NCBI GenBank assembly: GCA_031411495.1 | Contig: JANOBD010000053.1 | Location: 36,188-100,187, forward strand | From: JANOBD01 sp031411495 | GTDB lineage: Bacteria > Planctomycetota > Phycisphaerae > Tepidisphaerales > Tepidisphaeraceae | Reading direction: 5' to 3' | Length of the DNA stretch: 64,000 nucleotides | Shown: positions 54,378 to 63,725 of the stretch, one piece after another | How the letters are laid out: each line of letters starts with the position of its first letter | Position numbering within the stretch: the first letter of the stretch is position 1 | Program-made: the position numbers and the translations under genes | The notes under the pieces: model-generated | Database searches by the model: none | Seen by the model: the letters and a program-made list of their open reading frames with translations, nothing else | Told to the model about the DNA's origin: nothing

Positions 54378-55353
54378 CTTGAAGTGCAGAACTTGAGGAC
54401 GGTTTCACATCCGCGAAGGCGCGATGAAAATGCGCTGCCGATGCGTCGGGTAGATTACCTTCCACGTCGCTGAACACGGTCATCTCCGGCTTGCCATGCA
54501 CGAGATGAAAATCCCGTCCCGGAAATTGAACGCTGGGACATTTCGCCAGCATGGCCGACCAGTGGGAGAACGAACTGCTCATCGTCGAGATGAACGCCCG
54601 GCTCTTGCCCATTAACATCAGGTCGACGATGGCGTTGTTTCCACGAGGGGCGAGCTTCACGTTGCGCTGTTCGAGAAGCAGCTTCGCCTGCTCGGGCGTG
54701 CCATCGGTGAAGACGACCGCCGGCGCATCCCACCCGATGAGCCGTCGCATCTCCCGGAGCGATCTGGCATACCACTCGGCGGGGAGTGTCGGATGATCGC
54801 TTTCGAGCGGATAGGCGTCGCCGTATTTGATGGGCGGCTTGTCGCCTCGGCGATAGTGAATCGCAATGAAGGGTTCGTTGAGCGTCGAGCGGATCGTGTT
54901 CATGTGGACCGGCATGATGATCTGCTCGAGGCGCGATTTGAGCAGATCGACATGCGGCAAGAGCTCGAGAAACATCTTGGTGATCGACTCAAAGCCGCCG
55001 GTCACGAGGCTGCCGAAGTTCATGAAGCTGTATTCGACAACGCGAGTCGGGCCGCCGGCGTTTCGCGTGCGAAGCAGCTCGGCGGCTTCGAACTCGGGGA
55101 CGATTTCGCTGCGTGCGAGCATCCAGCGCCGGCGTAGGCCGCCGATTTCGCCGGGGTGGCGGAACAGGGCGTTGTACCATCGCCAGTCGCGCTCGCCGCG
55201 AAGGATCGGGCCGATTTTGAAATGGAACCAGATGGGCGCAATCCGTCGCAGCCCGTGCTTCGAAGCGGCGATCTCGGCCCGCGCCCAAGGAAGCATATTG
55301 TTCCCGAGACCGGCTCGGACGATTCGTGTGTATGTAAACAGCGGATCTGACAT
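54364..55353 (-). CDS. Fucosyltransferase-like glycosyltransferase (GT11-like)
   Basis: 329 aa from ATG 55353. The N-terminal AGLGNNMLPWARA resembles the GGLGNQMFQYA motif of alpha-1,2-fucosyltransferases, and AIHYRRGDKPP matches their HxRRGDY donor-binding motif. The C-terminus has VVFTDGTPEQAKLLLE and the FISTMSSSFSHWSAML segment like the family's S-x-FS-WW block. Such enzymes extend polysaccharides or surface glycans with fucose-like sugars. The 3' end overlaps the convergent purM-like gene by 14 bases. Confidence 0.75.
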   Translation of the reverse strand: MSDPLFTYTRIVRAGLGNNMLPWARAEIAASKHGLRRIAPIWFHFKIGPILRGERDWRWYNALFRHPGEIGGLRRRWMLARSEIVPEFEAAELLRTRNAGGPTRVVEYSFMNFGSLVTGGFESITKMFLELLPHVDLLKSRLEQIIMPVHMNTIRSTLNEPFIAIHYRRGDKPPIKYGDAYPLESDHPTLPAEWYARSLREMRRLIGWDAPAVVFTDGTPEQAKLLLEQRNVKLAPRGNNAIVDLMLMGKSRAFISTMSSSFSHWSAMLAKCPSVQFPGRDFHLVHGKPEMTVFSDVEGNLPDASAAHFHRAFADVKPSSSSALQVIEA

Positions 55354-55647
55354 TTCACTCGGGGTCGAATCTCGGCGATTGAATTGCCGGCGGCAGTTGA
55401 ATGCTTGCCGGCAAGCTAACAACTCTATCCTGATATCGGGCTAATCCGGTCGTTGCTTTGTCGAGTACTGCCGATAGCATCGGCTTGATACTCAAAACAG
55501 CGTCCGAGAATGAGGTCGCTGCGCGAGGCGTTTGGGAACAAATCGCACCTCGTGGTCGAAGTTATTCCGAAACACGAGAAACGCAACGGCAAGCGGCAAA
55601 AACGCCAGCGTTAATTCTTTATTCGTCGAAAAAAGTCGCGGGAAGAT

Positions 55648-57018
55648 ATGAAGCAGGAATACAAACAACACCGCTGGCCCTGGAGCGCGATCGGAGTCTG
55701 GGTGCTGCTTTTAGCCGCAGGGGCTTTCCTGACGTATCTGCCGCACATGGGCGCGAATGCCACTTCGATCGATGGGCGGCAGCACGTCGAAGTCTGGGGC
55801 TGGAATATCGCCGGCGCAAGCCTCACCGCGCTCGCGCCCGCGTTCGAATCTTCGCACCCGGATACCGATATCGTTGTGAAAGTCTCAGGCACATCGATGC
55901 AGTCGCGATTCCTGCTCTCGATGTCCTCCGGCCGCGGCGCTCCCGATATTTCACAGCTCCAGGAACGCGAAGCCGGAAAGTTTACTCGTACAGGCAAGCT
56001 CACCGACTTCACGCCGTGGGCGATGAAATACAAAAACGATTTCCCCGCGAGCTTCTGGCAAAGTTGTGTCGTCGATAACCGCGTGTATGCCATCCCGTGG
56101 GACATCGCACCCTGCGGCGTCTTCTACAAGCGATGGATCTTCGATAAGTACGGGATCGACCCGGAAAAGATCGAAACCTGGGACGACTACATCGAGGCCG
56201 GCCGACAGATCGTCATCAAGTCCGGCGGCAAGACCCGCCTTCAGCCGCTGGCATCCAACGGACTGAAAGATCCTTTCCAGATCTTCATGCAGCAGGGCGG
56301 CGGCGGGATCTTTAACGAGGCCGGCGAAATCATTTTCGACAACGCGCTCAACTTCCGCGCGCTCGAACAGGTGCGCAAACTCCTGGAAGCGAAGGTCGAC
56401 GTTGAGATCGACGGCCACATGACCACCCTAGCCATCTGCTCACCGATCGTTTCGATCGAGGAGCTTCAGGTTGCTTATGCCGATGATTCGGTTGCGGCGT
56501 TTCCGGGCGCGGTCTGGATGATGCAGAACATGAAGGAATCCTCCAAGAGCCACGCTGGCGAGTGGGGCGTCTTTCGATTGCCGGCGCAGGAGCGCGGCGG
56601 ATTGCGACAGAGCAACCAGGGCGGATCGGTGCTGGTCGTGCCGGCGCAATCGCAGCACGGACAGCGCGCCAGCGAGTTCGTGGAATATTCGCTCTGCACG
56701 GTCGACGCCCAACTGCAGCAGTACCGCGAGTGGGGATTGTTCCCGGCGTATCTCCCGGCGCTGCGCGACCCGAGGTTCGATCAGCCCGACCCGTTCTTCG
56801 GCAATCAGCATGTCTCGACCTTGTTCGCAAAGGATTTTGAAAAGCTCACGCCCATGACGCGCACGCGGGATTGGGACGAAGCCGAGAACTACATCGGCCA
56901 GACGCTTTACGCCTGGGCGAGCGAGCGACAGGACAGCCAGACGTATCTTCGCGAAACGGCCGCCGCGCTCAGTCGACGGCTGGGTCGGCCGTTGGCGAAG
57001 GCGAATACGTCCGACTGA
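55648..57018 (+). CDS. Extracellular sugar-binding protein of an ABC importer
   Basis: 456 aa. An N-terminal helix (SAIGVWVLLLAAGAFLTYL) lacks a lipobox and may be an uncleaved anchor. The body is a class-B-type (SBP_bac_1) fold: VEVWGWNIAGASLTALAPAF, DIVVKVSGTSMQSRFLLSM, GAPDISQLQEREAGKF, VYAIPWDIAPCGVFYKRWIF, and IFMQQGGGGIFNEAGE. Sugars are the typical ligand. Two permease genes follow, forming an importer; no ATPase is encoded here. Confidence 0.88.
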   Translation: MKQEYKQHRWPWSAIGVWVLLLAAGAFLTYLPHMGANATSIDGRQHVEVWGWNIAGASLTALAPAFESSHPDTDIVVKVSGTSMQSRFLLSMSSGRGAPDISQLQEREAGKFTRTGKLTDFTPWAMKYKNDFPASFWQSCVVDNRVYAIPWDIAPCGVFYKRWIFDKYGIDPEKIETWDDYIEAGRQIVIKSGGKTRLQPLASNGLKDPFQIFMQQGGGGIFNEAGEIIFDNALNFRALEQVRKLLEAKVDVEIDGHMTTLAICSPIVSIEELQVAYADDSVAAFPGAVWMMQNMKESSKSHAGEWGVFRLPAQERGGLRQSNQGGSVLVVPAQSQHGQRASEFVEYSLCTVDAQLQQYREWGLFPAYLPALRDPRFDQPDPFFGNQHVSTLFAKDFEKLTPMTRTRDWDEAENYIGQTLYAWASERQDSQTYLRETAAALSRRLGRPLAKANTSD

Positions 57019-57122
57019 TGAGGCCGAAGCGAACGAATGAAGTGTTTCTTCTCGATTTTGCATGGACGCGCGCGGGAGATTCGAGACACTCATCTCGACC
57101 TGGCGGAATGGAAAGCCGAAGC

Positions 57123-58037
57123 ATGACTGCACGAACGGATCTCGCGATCGGGGCGCATCGCTCAAGTGAGCAATCGCTCGCTCAGCGCGTCTGGCAACAT
57201 CGACACTTCTACTTTTTCATCAGCCCGTTCTTCATCAGCTTCGCGGTCCTTGGACTGTGGCCGCTGCTGTTTTCGCTCTACCTCTCATTCATGAAGTGGG
57301 ACGGGTTGACGCCGCGCGCGAGCGTGGGCTTTGAGAATTACGTGATGCTCTTCCACGACGAGCAGTTCTGGGACTCGATCCGCAACACGTTTTTCCTGTT
57401 CATCCTGTACGTGCCGCCGATGTTGTTGCTCGGGTTCCTGATGGCGGTGGCGCTCAACGGGCCGGTGACGAAATTCCGCGGAATGTTTCGCGCGGCGGTG
57501 TTTCTGCCGTGCGTGACGCCGATCGTCGTCATCTCGATCGTCTTCGTGATCTTCTGCAACTACGACACCGGGCTGTTCAACTGGCTGCTGCGGAGCCTGC
57601 ACCTGGCGCCCGTAAAGTGGCAGCAGGACCCGCTGGCGACGCGCGTCTCGATCGCGCTGCTGCTGATCTGGCGGTGGTCGGGCTACAACATGATTTTCAT
57701 GCTCGCCGGGTTGCAGGGGATCTCGCTGGACGTGTACGAGGCCGCGCGGATCGACGGCGCGAGCCGCGCACAGACCCTCTGGCGGATCACGTTGCCGCTG
57801 ATGAAGCCGACGTTCGTCTTCTGCACGATCATGTCGCTGCTTGGTACGGTTTATCTGTTCGAGGAAGTGCTCCTGGTCGACAAGAACGGATCGGCCAGCA
57901 ACGTGGGCGTGGTGCTCTTCAACACGTCCTTCGGATACTTCAAGTTCGGCTACGCATCGGCGATGGCGTATGTGACGGCGGCGGTCGTGTTCGTGCTGAC
58001 GCTGATCGTTCGGCGCGTGCAGAAGGAGGACGATTGA
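57123..58037 (+). CDS. ABC sugar permease, MalF/UgpA type
   Basis: 304 aa from ATG 57123 (GGAAAG upstream; 57108 is an alternative). Six helices; the first (YFFISPFFISFAVLGLWPLLFS) and the LYLSFMKWDGLTPR loop are typical of UgpA-like subunits. The EAA motif reads YEAARIDGASRAQTLWRITLPLM, the contact for the ATPase. The stop codon overlaps the next start by four bases. Confidence 0.92.
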   Translation: MTARTDLAIGAHRSSEQSLAQRVWQHRHFYFFISPFFISFAVLGLWPLLFSLYLSFMKWDGLTPRASVGFENYVMLFHDEQFWDSIRNTFFLFILYVPPMLLLGFLMAVALNGPVTKFRGMFRAAVFLPCVTPIVVISIVFVIFCNYDTGLFNWLLRSLHLAPVKWQQDPLATRVSIALLLIWRWSGYNMIFMLAGLQGISLDVYEAARIDGASRAQTLWRITLPLMKPTFVFCTIMSLLGTVYLFEEVLLVDKNGSASNVGVVLFNTSFGYFKFGYASAMAYVTAAVVFVLTLIVRRVQKEDD

Positions 58038-58975
58038 GCCAGGGAACAGGCAACTCGACCGGGATGACGCAGGGAACGGCGCTCGCAACCGCCGGCGGGC
58101 CGAACCCGTCGCTGGAGTATCAGCCGCGCGAAGCGCGCGGGGGAAGGCGATCTTCGCTCGGCGTCGAAAAGGTGTTTCTGTACGGCCTGTTCGTTGTCGT
58201 CGCGCTCGTCTTCCTGGTGCCGTACATGTTCCTGGCGACCGGCGCGTTCAAGAACCAGCAGGAGATTTTCACGCCATCGCAGATCCTGCCGAGCCGGCTG
58301 AATCTCGACAATTTCCGCGAAGCCTTCACCACGACCACGATCGCGCGCGCGTTCCTCAACTCGACCATCATTGCGGTCGGACACGTGACGCTTTCGCTGT
58401 TCCTTTGCTCGCTGGCAGGCTACGCGTTCGCGAAGTTTCGCAACGCACCGGGCAATCGCGTTCTCTTCGGTGTCGTTCTCGGGACGATGATGATCCCCGG
58501 CGCGGTCACGACGATCCCCGTGTTTGTCATCCTCAACAAGCTGAACCTGATGAACACCTACTGGGTGATGATCATCCCGGGTGCGGCCAATGCGTTCGGC
58601 ATCTTCTGGATGCGGCAGTACATCTCGACGAATATTCCCGACGACCTGCTTGCCGCGGCGCGCATCGACGGCGCGGGCGAGTTCATGATCTATCACTCGA
58701 TCGTTCTGCCGGTGATGAAGCCGGCGCTCGCGGCGCTCGGGATCCTCGTGCTGATCGGCAACTGGAACAACCTGATGTGGGCGTTCATCTGCCTGCGCAC
58801 CGAGAACATGTACACGCTGCCGCTGGTGATCTACCTGCTGCAGGGCGAACAGCGTACGCCGTACGGGATGCTGATGGCCGCCGGCCTGCTCGCAACGCTT
58901 CCACTGGTGTTCGCGTTTCTCCTTTTTCAGCGCCAGTTTATCCAGGGGATGACGAGCGGCGCGGTAAAAGCCTAG
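58034..58975 (+). CDS. ABC sugar permease, MalG/UgpE type
   Basis: 313 aa from a TTG at 58034 that overlaps the upstream TGA and has AAGGAGG 5 bases before it; ATG 58064 is the alternative. Six helices with the MalG-type start YGLFVVVALVFLVPYMFLATGAFKNQQEIF and EAA loop AAARIDGAGEFMIYHSIVLPVMKP. Together with the partner permease and the binding protein it makes a sugar importer; a housekeeping ATPase such as MsmX elsewhere probably powers it. Confidence 0.92.
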   Translation: MSQGTGNSTGMTQGTALATAGGPNPSLEYQPREARGGRRSSLGVEKVFLYGLFVVVALVFLVPYMFLATGAFKNQQEIFTPSQILPSRLNLDNFREAFTTTTIARAFLNSTIIAVGHVTLSLFLCSLAGYAFAKFRNAPGNRVLFGVVLGTMMIPGAVTTIPVFVILNKLNLMNTYWVMIIPGAANAFGIFWMRQYISTNIPDDLLAAARIDGAGEFMIYHSIVLPVMKPALAALGILVLIGNWNNLMWAFICLRTENMYTLPLVIYLLQGEQRTPYGMLMAAGLLATLPLVFAFLLFQRQFIQGMTSGAVKA

Positions 58976-59167
58976 GCACCGATCAGACGCCGCACGCCAC
59001 GAGCACGCGCAGTGCACGACTCGCCGATGGTTTTGTGCAGTTGAAGGCATGCGACCGAATCGCGATGCGATTGAGGTGCCGCCGGCGGCGACTTCGCGGT
59101 TCGATCGCCGTGTGACGGCTGCAGGAACGAAGCGGCAGCAACCGCGAGAAGCGACGCCGGAAAATCC

Positions 59168-59557
59168 TCAGCCGATTGGCGTACACAATTCAACGAGCGA
59201 GCCGTCGGGACACCGCACCCATGACACCGTCTGGCCCCACGGCTTTACGGTCGGCGCCGCCAGTTCGGTTGCCCCTGCACTGATCGCCCTGGCGTGCGCT
59301 GCAAGAACATCGTCGGTCACGAGCGCGATCTCCATTCCCAGTGGCTGGGGCGAGCGGTCGGCGCGCACGTGTCCGCCGGCGTAATTCGAATCACCCAACT
59401 CGTGCGCGGCGAACGCGAGAGTGGTTTCGCCGGTATCGAGTTCGCCGTAGGAGCCCGATTCGTGGAGAAATCGTCGACTCAGCCCGAAGGCTCGTTCGAA
59501 AAAGGAGATCGATGCGCCGACGTCGGGGACGTAGATGATCGCGTATCCAAACTTCAT
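59168..59557 (-). CDS. VOC-family protein (glyoxalase/bleomycin-resistance fold)
   Basis: 129 aa from ATG 59557; a longer frame to 59620 lacks support. Two beta-alpha-beta-beta-beta units are visible: FGYAIIYVPDVGASISFFERAFGL and the second half ALVTDDVLAAHARAISAGATELA...WGQTVSWVRCPDGSLVELCTP. The usual metal-site acids (Glu near ELDTGETTLAF; VELC) are present. Substrates vary from methylglyoxal to antibiotics, and the specific one is unknown. Confidence 0.85.
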   Translation of the reverse strand: MKFGYAIIYVPDVGASISFFERAFGLSRRFLHESGSYGELDTGETTLAFAAHELGDSNYAGGHVRADRSPQPLGMEIALVTDDVLAAHARAISAGATELAAPTVKPWGQTVSWVRCPDGSLVELCTPIG

Positions 59558-59768
59558 GCGCCAACTCCTCGCGGATTCAAGTCGAAGCACAGCGATGCTG
59601 CAGAAAAATCCCACCGGCACCAGCCAACGTTCGGCTCGGACTGGAGCAGGAAGTTCCTTTACCCACAGCAGCCGACCCGGAACGAGAGACTCCGCACCTT
59701 TGATGCGAGATAGCGCCGGCTACGTGCCCGAACAAACGTGACGGCAACCTGCACGTTGCCCTCGCTGG

Positions 59769-60320
59769 TCATGCGCCCTTGTTGCCTGGCTTGGCCGTGC
59801 CTGGCGTCTCGTTCTGCTTCTGCCAGAACCGGGCGCGCTTCTGAACCATTTCCGCCGACAGGGGGTGCGCCTTCACGTACTCTGCCGTCTCCTTGAGCAG
59901 CTTGAAAAAGCTGACGAAGTCTTCACTGAAGACGTACAGGCTCGTTTTGCGAACTTCATCGGTGACCTTGTCGCGCTTCCCCTCGGTGAAGACGAGATAC
60001 TGGTTGCCGTTGCCGGCCCGCTTGAGCTGGGCTGCATAGGTCCGCGGCCCGACGCTCTTGAAGTAGGTCTGGAACAGGATCGGATCGGGCGTCTTCTGTG
60101 CGTCGGCACGAGGTCCTTTCTTCCATCCAGGTTTTCGGCCGCGAACTGAACGGGCGTCTAAAGGCGGCGCGCTCGCCGATTCGCGAGGCGCACGCTTTGG
60201 ATTCGCCGATTGCGGATACGATGCAGATTGAGGGGGCGATGGCCGGGCCGCCGAAGGGGGATTTCCTTGAAAGCTGCCGCGGGCGTTAGAGGCGGACGAT
60301 CCAGAGGCTACAAACGACAT
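59769..60320 (-). CDS. DUF3276 / PUR-alpha-like nucleic-acid-binding protein
   Basis: 183 aa from ATG 60320 with AAAGGAG 5 bases upstream. The first ~75 residues are a disordered Ser/Pro/Ala stretch, with basic GRKPGWKKGP. The folded part (LFQTYFKSVGPRTYAAQLKR, NQYLVFTEGKRDKVT, SLYVFSEDFVSFFKLLKETAEYVK) resembles a bacterial PUR/DUF3276 domain like that of Borrelia BpuR, a DNA/RNA-binding regulator. The family call is by memory. No operon partner. Confidence 0.7.
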   Translation of the reverse strand: MSFVASGSSASNARGSFQGNPPSAARPSPPQSASYPQSANPKRAPRESASAPPLDARSVRGRKPGWKKGPRADAQKTPDPILFQTYFKSVGPRTYAAQLKRAGNGNQYLVFTEGKRDKVTDEVRKTSLYVFSEDFVSFFKLLKETAEYVKAHPLSAEMVQKRARFWQKQNETPGTAKPGNKGA

Positions 60321-60572
60321 GACGGCTCCTTTATCAATTGCGATCGACAATGAGGGACCAGAAGTTGCACCGAGCACGGGCGCTTTGGCGCGATGCCGCG
60401 ACGAGGCTCACCTTCAACACCGACGCCACTCAACTCCCGCAGGACAGTCCATTCCTAAAGGGAGCGCGCACGACTTAACCCCGGTCGCGCACGACGCCGC
60501 CTCGGCCGCTCACAAGCGATTACAACTGCACGCGCGACTGCTGAACAAGCCCGGCAGGTAGGACAATCCCGC

Positions 60573-61193
60573 CTACGCGTGATACGAGCGCAACACGCCG
60601 ATGACAACGCCCTGCACGCGCACGCGATTGGCATCCAGCACGCGTGGCTCCATCGTGCTGTTGGCCGGCTGAAGGCGGATGCGGTTGCCCGGTTCGCGGT
60701 AGTATCGTTTGAGTGTGGCTTCGTTGGTATCCTCGATCAGCGCGACCACCTGTTCGCCGTTGCGGGCATTATCGCGGCGCTCGATGACGACGTAATCGCC
60801 ATCACAAAGATGGTCTTCGATCATCGATTCGCCGCGTACGCGAAGCACGTACACGCCGGCTTTGGAGGCGAAGAGCGATTCCAGGTCAATCTCTTCGCGG
60901 TTTTCGACCGCTTCGATCGGGCTACCGGCGGCGATGTTGCCCAGCAGCGGGAGCTTGGTGCTGCGCGATTCATCAGGCAGGCGTTTGTCGGAGGTGATCT
61001 CCAGCGAACGGGCCTTGTGCTTGTCGCGCCGGAGGATCTTTTTCTTCTCGAGCGCACCGACGTGTTCGAAGATTGTCACTTTGCTCGTTCCGAGCGTGTC
61101 AGCCAGTTCCTGCATCGTCGGCGCGTAGCCGTGAATGTGGCGGTAATTGCGGATGGCGACAAGGACATCGGTCTGACGGGGCGTGAGATTCAT
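60573..61193 (-). CDS. lexA: LexA repressor
   Basis: 206 aa; AGGAG lies 8 bases before the ATG. The winged-helix DNA-binding domain (LTPRQTDVLVAIRNYRHIHGYAPTMQELAD, SKVTIFEHVGALEKKKIL) is followed by the self-cleavage site IAAGSPI (Ala-Gly bond) and the Ser-Lys dyad: Ser in GESMIEDHLCDGDYV and Lys in EATLKRYY. It represses SOS genes until RecA-stimulated cleavage. No obvious canonical E. coli or Bacillus SOS box is seen in its own upstream region. Confidence 0.95.
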   Translation of the reverse strand: MNLTPRQTDVLVAIRNYRHIHGYAPTMQELADTLGTSKVTIFEHVGALEKKKILRRDKHKARSLEITSDKRLPDESRSTKLPLLGNIAAGSPIEAVENREEIDLESLFASKAGVYVLRVRGESMIEDHLCDGDYVVIERRDNARNGEQVVALIEDTNEATLKRYYREPGNRIRLQPANSTMEPRVLDANRVRVQGVVIGVLRSYHA

Positions 61194-61273
61194 GCGTTCG
61201 CTCCTGTGGCGAGCTGTTCCGCGGCGGCCCGTAGAAGTGGTCGTGCCGGCGTTCGGAAAGCGTACGGGGTGAC

Positions 61274-61300
61274 ATTATCCTAACATTGGAGGGGTGGCAA
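61274..61300 (-). promoter_or_regulatory. Candidate lexA promoter
   Basis: On the minus strand TTGCCA (61300-61295) and GATAAT (61279-61274) lie 15 bases apart, about 80 bases upstream of lexA. Both hexamers match the sigma-70 consensus in five of six positions, but the spacing is short. It sits in the AT-richest part of the gap. Confidence 0.4.
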
Positions 61301-61427
61301 GCCGATTGAGTGAAGAATTGTTTGGCGGGCGTTGAACATGGCCGCAGTGCGTTATCGGCCGCGAGTGTCACCGGCGAATGGCAAAGTTTGCGGGACGAAT
61401 CGGCCGATGATCGAGGGTGGAGACCCT

Positions 61428-61649
61428 ATGAATTCAGACCTGATGAACATGGCGATCGGCATGAAGCAGGCGGAGACGATGTCCCGCGTGCAGGTCGCCG
61501 TCGCGAAGAAGATGATGGACGTCGACAGGATGAACGGTGCGGCCGCGATCAAATTGATCGAGGCGGCAAGCCAGAACGGCGTCAAGGCCGGCGACGCGCT
61601 CGCCGCGGCCGCCACCGGTCTCGGCGGCGAAGTCGACGCGTACGCCTGA
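61428..61649 (+). CDS. Small YjfB-like putative motility protein
   Basis: 73 aa from ATG 61428, with GGGTGGAGA 5 bases upstream. The sequence (LMNMAIGMKQAETMSRVQVAVAKKMMD) is amphipathic helical and resembles the YjfB motility family, which often lies near flagellar genes in Gram-positives. No flagellar gene is in this window. A terminator hairpin follows. Confidence 0.65.
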   Translation: MNSDLMNMAIGMKQAETMSRVQVAVAKKMMDVDRMNGAAAIKLIEAASQNGVKAGDALAAAATGLGGEVDAYA

Positions 61650-61712
61650 GTCGTGCTCACCGCTGAGCCCGTCGAACCCACCGTTCCCTCCAGATTTACA
61701 AATCATTCATTG

Positions 61713-61746
61713 CAGCGCCGGGCGATTCGTCCGGCGCTGTCGTTTT
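61713..61746 (+). terminator. Rho-independent terminator after YjfB-like gene
   Basis: CAGCGCCGG (61713-61721) pairs perfectly with CCGGCGCTG (61731-61739) over a 9-base loop, followed by TCGTTTT. It lies about 60 bases after the stop. Confidence 0.8.
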
Positions 61747-61789
61747 AACTTGGCACGCTTCGCGCCCAGGATGAGGAGATCAGGCCACC

Positions 61790-62626
61790 TCATTGCAGTC
61801 GCTGGATGATCGATCCGAGCGGCGCGTGTGTCGTTGTCTCGCCGCCGGTCTGCAGATAGAAGTCGCCGCCGCTCACGCCCGCGTCGATCGTGTCTTTCGC
61901 CTCCCAATCGGCGCCGCTGGCGGTGAACTTCGCCTTGTCCAGGCGTAGCCACGTGCCGTTCGAATCGCGGACGAACGCATCGCCGAACTTCGCGCGGCGA
62001 ATCTGCGTCGCGGAGATCGTGTCGCGGCGAAAATCCTCAATGAAGGCATAGAGGTGGTTCATCGGCTTACCGGTCGACGTCGTCGTGTCACCACTGCGCG
62101 TGCGGAAGGTCGCGAGGTGTTTCCACGTCTTGCCATCCGGCAACTGAATGTAAGCGGCATACGCAGTCTTGTTTTCTTCTGCGGTCGCTTCCACAAAGAA
62201 GCGGATGCGTTTGCCGACCTGCCAGTCGTAATCGAAGAAAGACTGCGCGCCCGTGCCTTCGCCGCCGAAGCGCTGCGCGCGGACGCCATCGCCGACGTAG
62301 ACCATCTCGACGCGATCCCGATCCTTCACGCGAGCCGCATCATCGCCCTTGGACCGATCCCAGACGGAAAAGATGGCGACTTTATTCCCGCCGTCGAGTT
62401 CCTGTACGCCGAAGTATCCGCCCGCAAAACCGCACGCCTGGAAATAGCTGCCGGGTACGCTTCGCTCGATGGTGCACTCGTTGCAGAAGGCGAGGTAGCC
62501 GTCATCGTCCGATGGGGGAAGGTAAGAGAGGTGCACCGACCGCGCAGCGCGGGCGGGCTCATCGCCTGGCGCGAACGCGCTGGAGAGAATCGCCAGGGCA
62601 GCAGCGATTAGATGTCGGATTCTCAT
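61790..62626 (-). CDS. Secreted DUF3472-domain protein
   Basis: 278 aa from ATG 62626 (62635 possible). Signal peptide MRIRHLIAAALAILSSAFA. The family look is GGYFGVQELDGGNKVAIFSVWD, GAQSFFDYDWQVGKRIRFFVEA and DGKTWKHLATFRT, a beta-sandwich often found in secreted carbohydrate-related proteins. The C-terminus adds a second domain (GTWLRLDKAKFTASGADWEA; GVSGGDFYLQTGGET). Function unknown. Confidence 0.82.
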   Translation of the reverse strand: MRIRHLIAAALAILSSAFAPGDEPARAARSVHLSYLPPSDDDGYLAFCNECTIERSVPGSYFQACGFAGGYFGVQELDGGNKVAIFSVWDRSKGDDAARVKDRDRVEMVYVGDGVRAQRFGGEGTGAQSFFDYDWQVGKRIRFFVEATAEENKTAYAAYIQLPDGKTWKHLATFRTRSGDTTTSTGKPMNHLYAFIEDFRRDTISATQIRRAKFGDAFVRDSNGTWLRLDKAKFTASGADWEAKDTIDAGVSGGDFYLQTGGETTTHAPLGSIIQRLQ

Positions 62627-62740
62627 CGCAGCCATATTAACGCCCGCTCCGGCTCGTCCAATCCCTGAAGCCACTACTGTCTCCTTCCCGATGGCATCGG
62701 CCCGACCGATTCGCGATCACAGGGCCACAAGGAGCAATTC

Positions 62741-63610
62741 ATGGCCAGTAAGCGCGCCGAACCCAGGCGACAGCCGCACTCAAAGTCCCAGCACCCCGGG
62801 CGAGAACACAAGATGCTCGATCAACCGGTGTTCGTTCGCACCGATTATCGCGGCGCCGACAAACTGTTGGGAAAGGTCGCCATCATCACCGGCGGCGATA
62901 GCGGTATCGGCCGCGCCGTCGCCATCGTGTATGCCAAGGAAGGGGCGGACCTGGTCATCGTCTACCGGGACGAGGAGACCGACGCCGCTCAGACCCAGCA
63001 ACTGATTCAGGCCGAGCATCGACGCTGTCTGCTGATCAAGGGCGACATCGGAAAGGTCGAGTTCTGCCAGCGCATCGTTGAACAGACAATCAAAGCGTTC
63101 GGCCGGCTCGACGTGCTCGTGAATAACGCGGCCGAACAGCACCCTCAGGAGTCGATTACCGACATCACGCCCCAGCAACTGCTTCGCACGTTTTCGACGA
63201 ACATCTTCGCGATGTTCTATCTCACAAGCGCTGCGCTGACGCATCTGAAGAAGCAGGGCGGCTGCATCATCAACACGACGAGTGTCACGGCGTTCAGAGG
63301 CAGCGCGAAGCTGCTCGATTACGCCTCAACCAAGGGTGCGATTCTGTCATTCACGCGGTCGCTGAGCGCGAATCTGGCGAAGGATGGCATTCGCGTGAAC
63401 GCCGTCGCCCCCGGGCCGATCTGGACGCCGTTGATCCCCTCGACGTTTGACGCCGACAAGGTCGAAAGCTTTGGCAAGGATGTTCCGATGGGCAGGGTCG
63501 GCCAGCCATTCGAGTGTGCCGGCGCTTACGTGTATCTCGCGAGCGCCGATGCGTCGTACGTGACGGGACAGACCCTTCACGTCAACGGTGGCGAAGTGGT
63601 GAACGCATGA
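62741..63610 (+). CDS. Short-chain dehydrogenase/reductase (YghA / GSP39 type)
   Basis: 289 aa; AAGGAGC precedes the ATG. A charged N-terminal extension (RRQPHSKSQHPGREHKML) is typical of the YghA/general-stress-39 subgroup. The Rossmann motif GGDSGIGRAVA, NNAAEQHP, catalytic Ser in INTTSVTAF, YASTKGA (Tyr and Lys) and the PGPIWTPLIPS loop are intact. It reduces or oxidises carbonyls with NAD(P)H; the substrate is unknown. Confidence 0.92.
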   Translation: MASKRAEPRRQPHSKSQHPGREHKMLDQPVFVRTDYRGADKLLGKVAIITGGDSGIGRAVAIVYAKEGADLVIVYRDEETDAAQTQQLIQAEHRRCLLIKGDIGKVEFCQRIVEQTIKAFGRLDVLVNNAAEQHPQESITDITPQQLLRTFSTNIFAMFYLTSAALTHLKKQGGCIINTTSVTAFRGSAKLLDYASTKGAILSFTRSLSANLAKDGIRVNAVAPGPIWTPLIPSTFDADKVESFGKDVPMGRVGQPFECAGAYVYLASADASYVTGQTLHVNGGEVVNA

Positions 63611-63679
63611 GTCGGCGGTTGCCGCCTTGCGGTCATTATGTGGCGGATCGCCGTGCACGTCGGACGGCGACTTGGCAGC

Positions 63680-63717
63680 AAAAAGATCGACGGCGGCCCC
63701 TTGTCGGAGCCGCCGTC
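63680..63717 (-). terminator. Rho-independent terminator of rnpB
   Basis: On the minus strand GACGGCGGC (63717-63709) pairs perfectly with GCCGCCGTC (63697-63689), followed by GATCTTTTT. It lies just after the 3' end of RNase P RNA. Confidence 0.85.
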
Positions 63718-63725
63718 GGTGTTTT

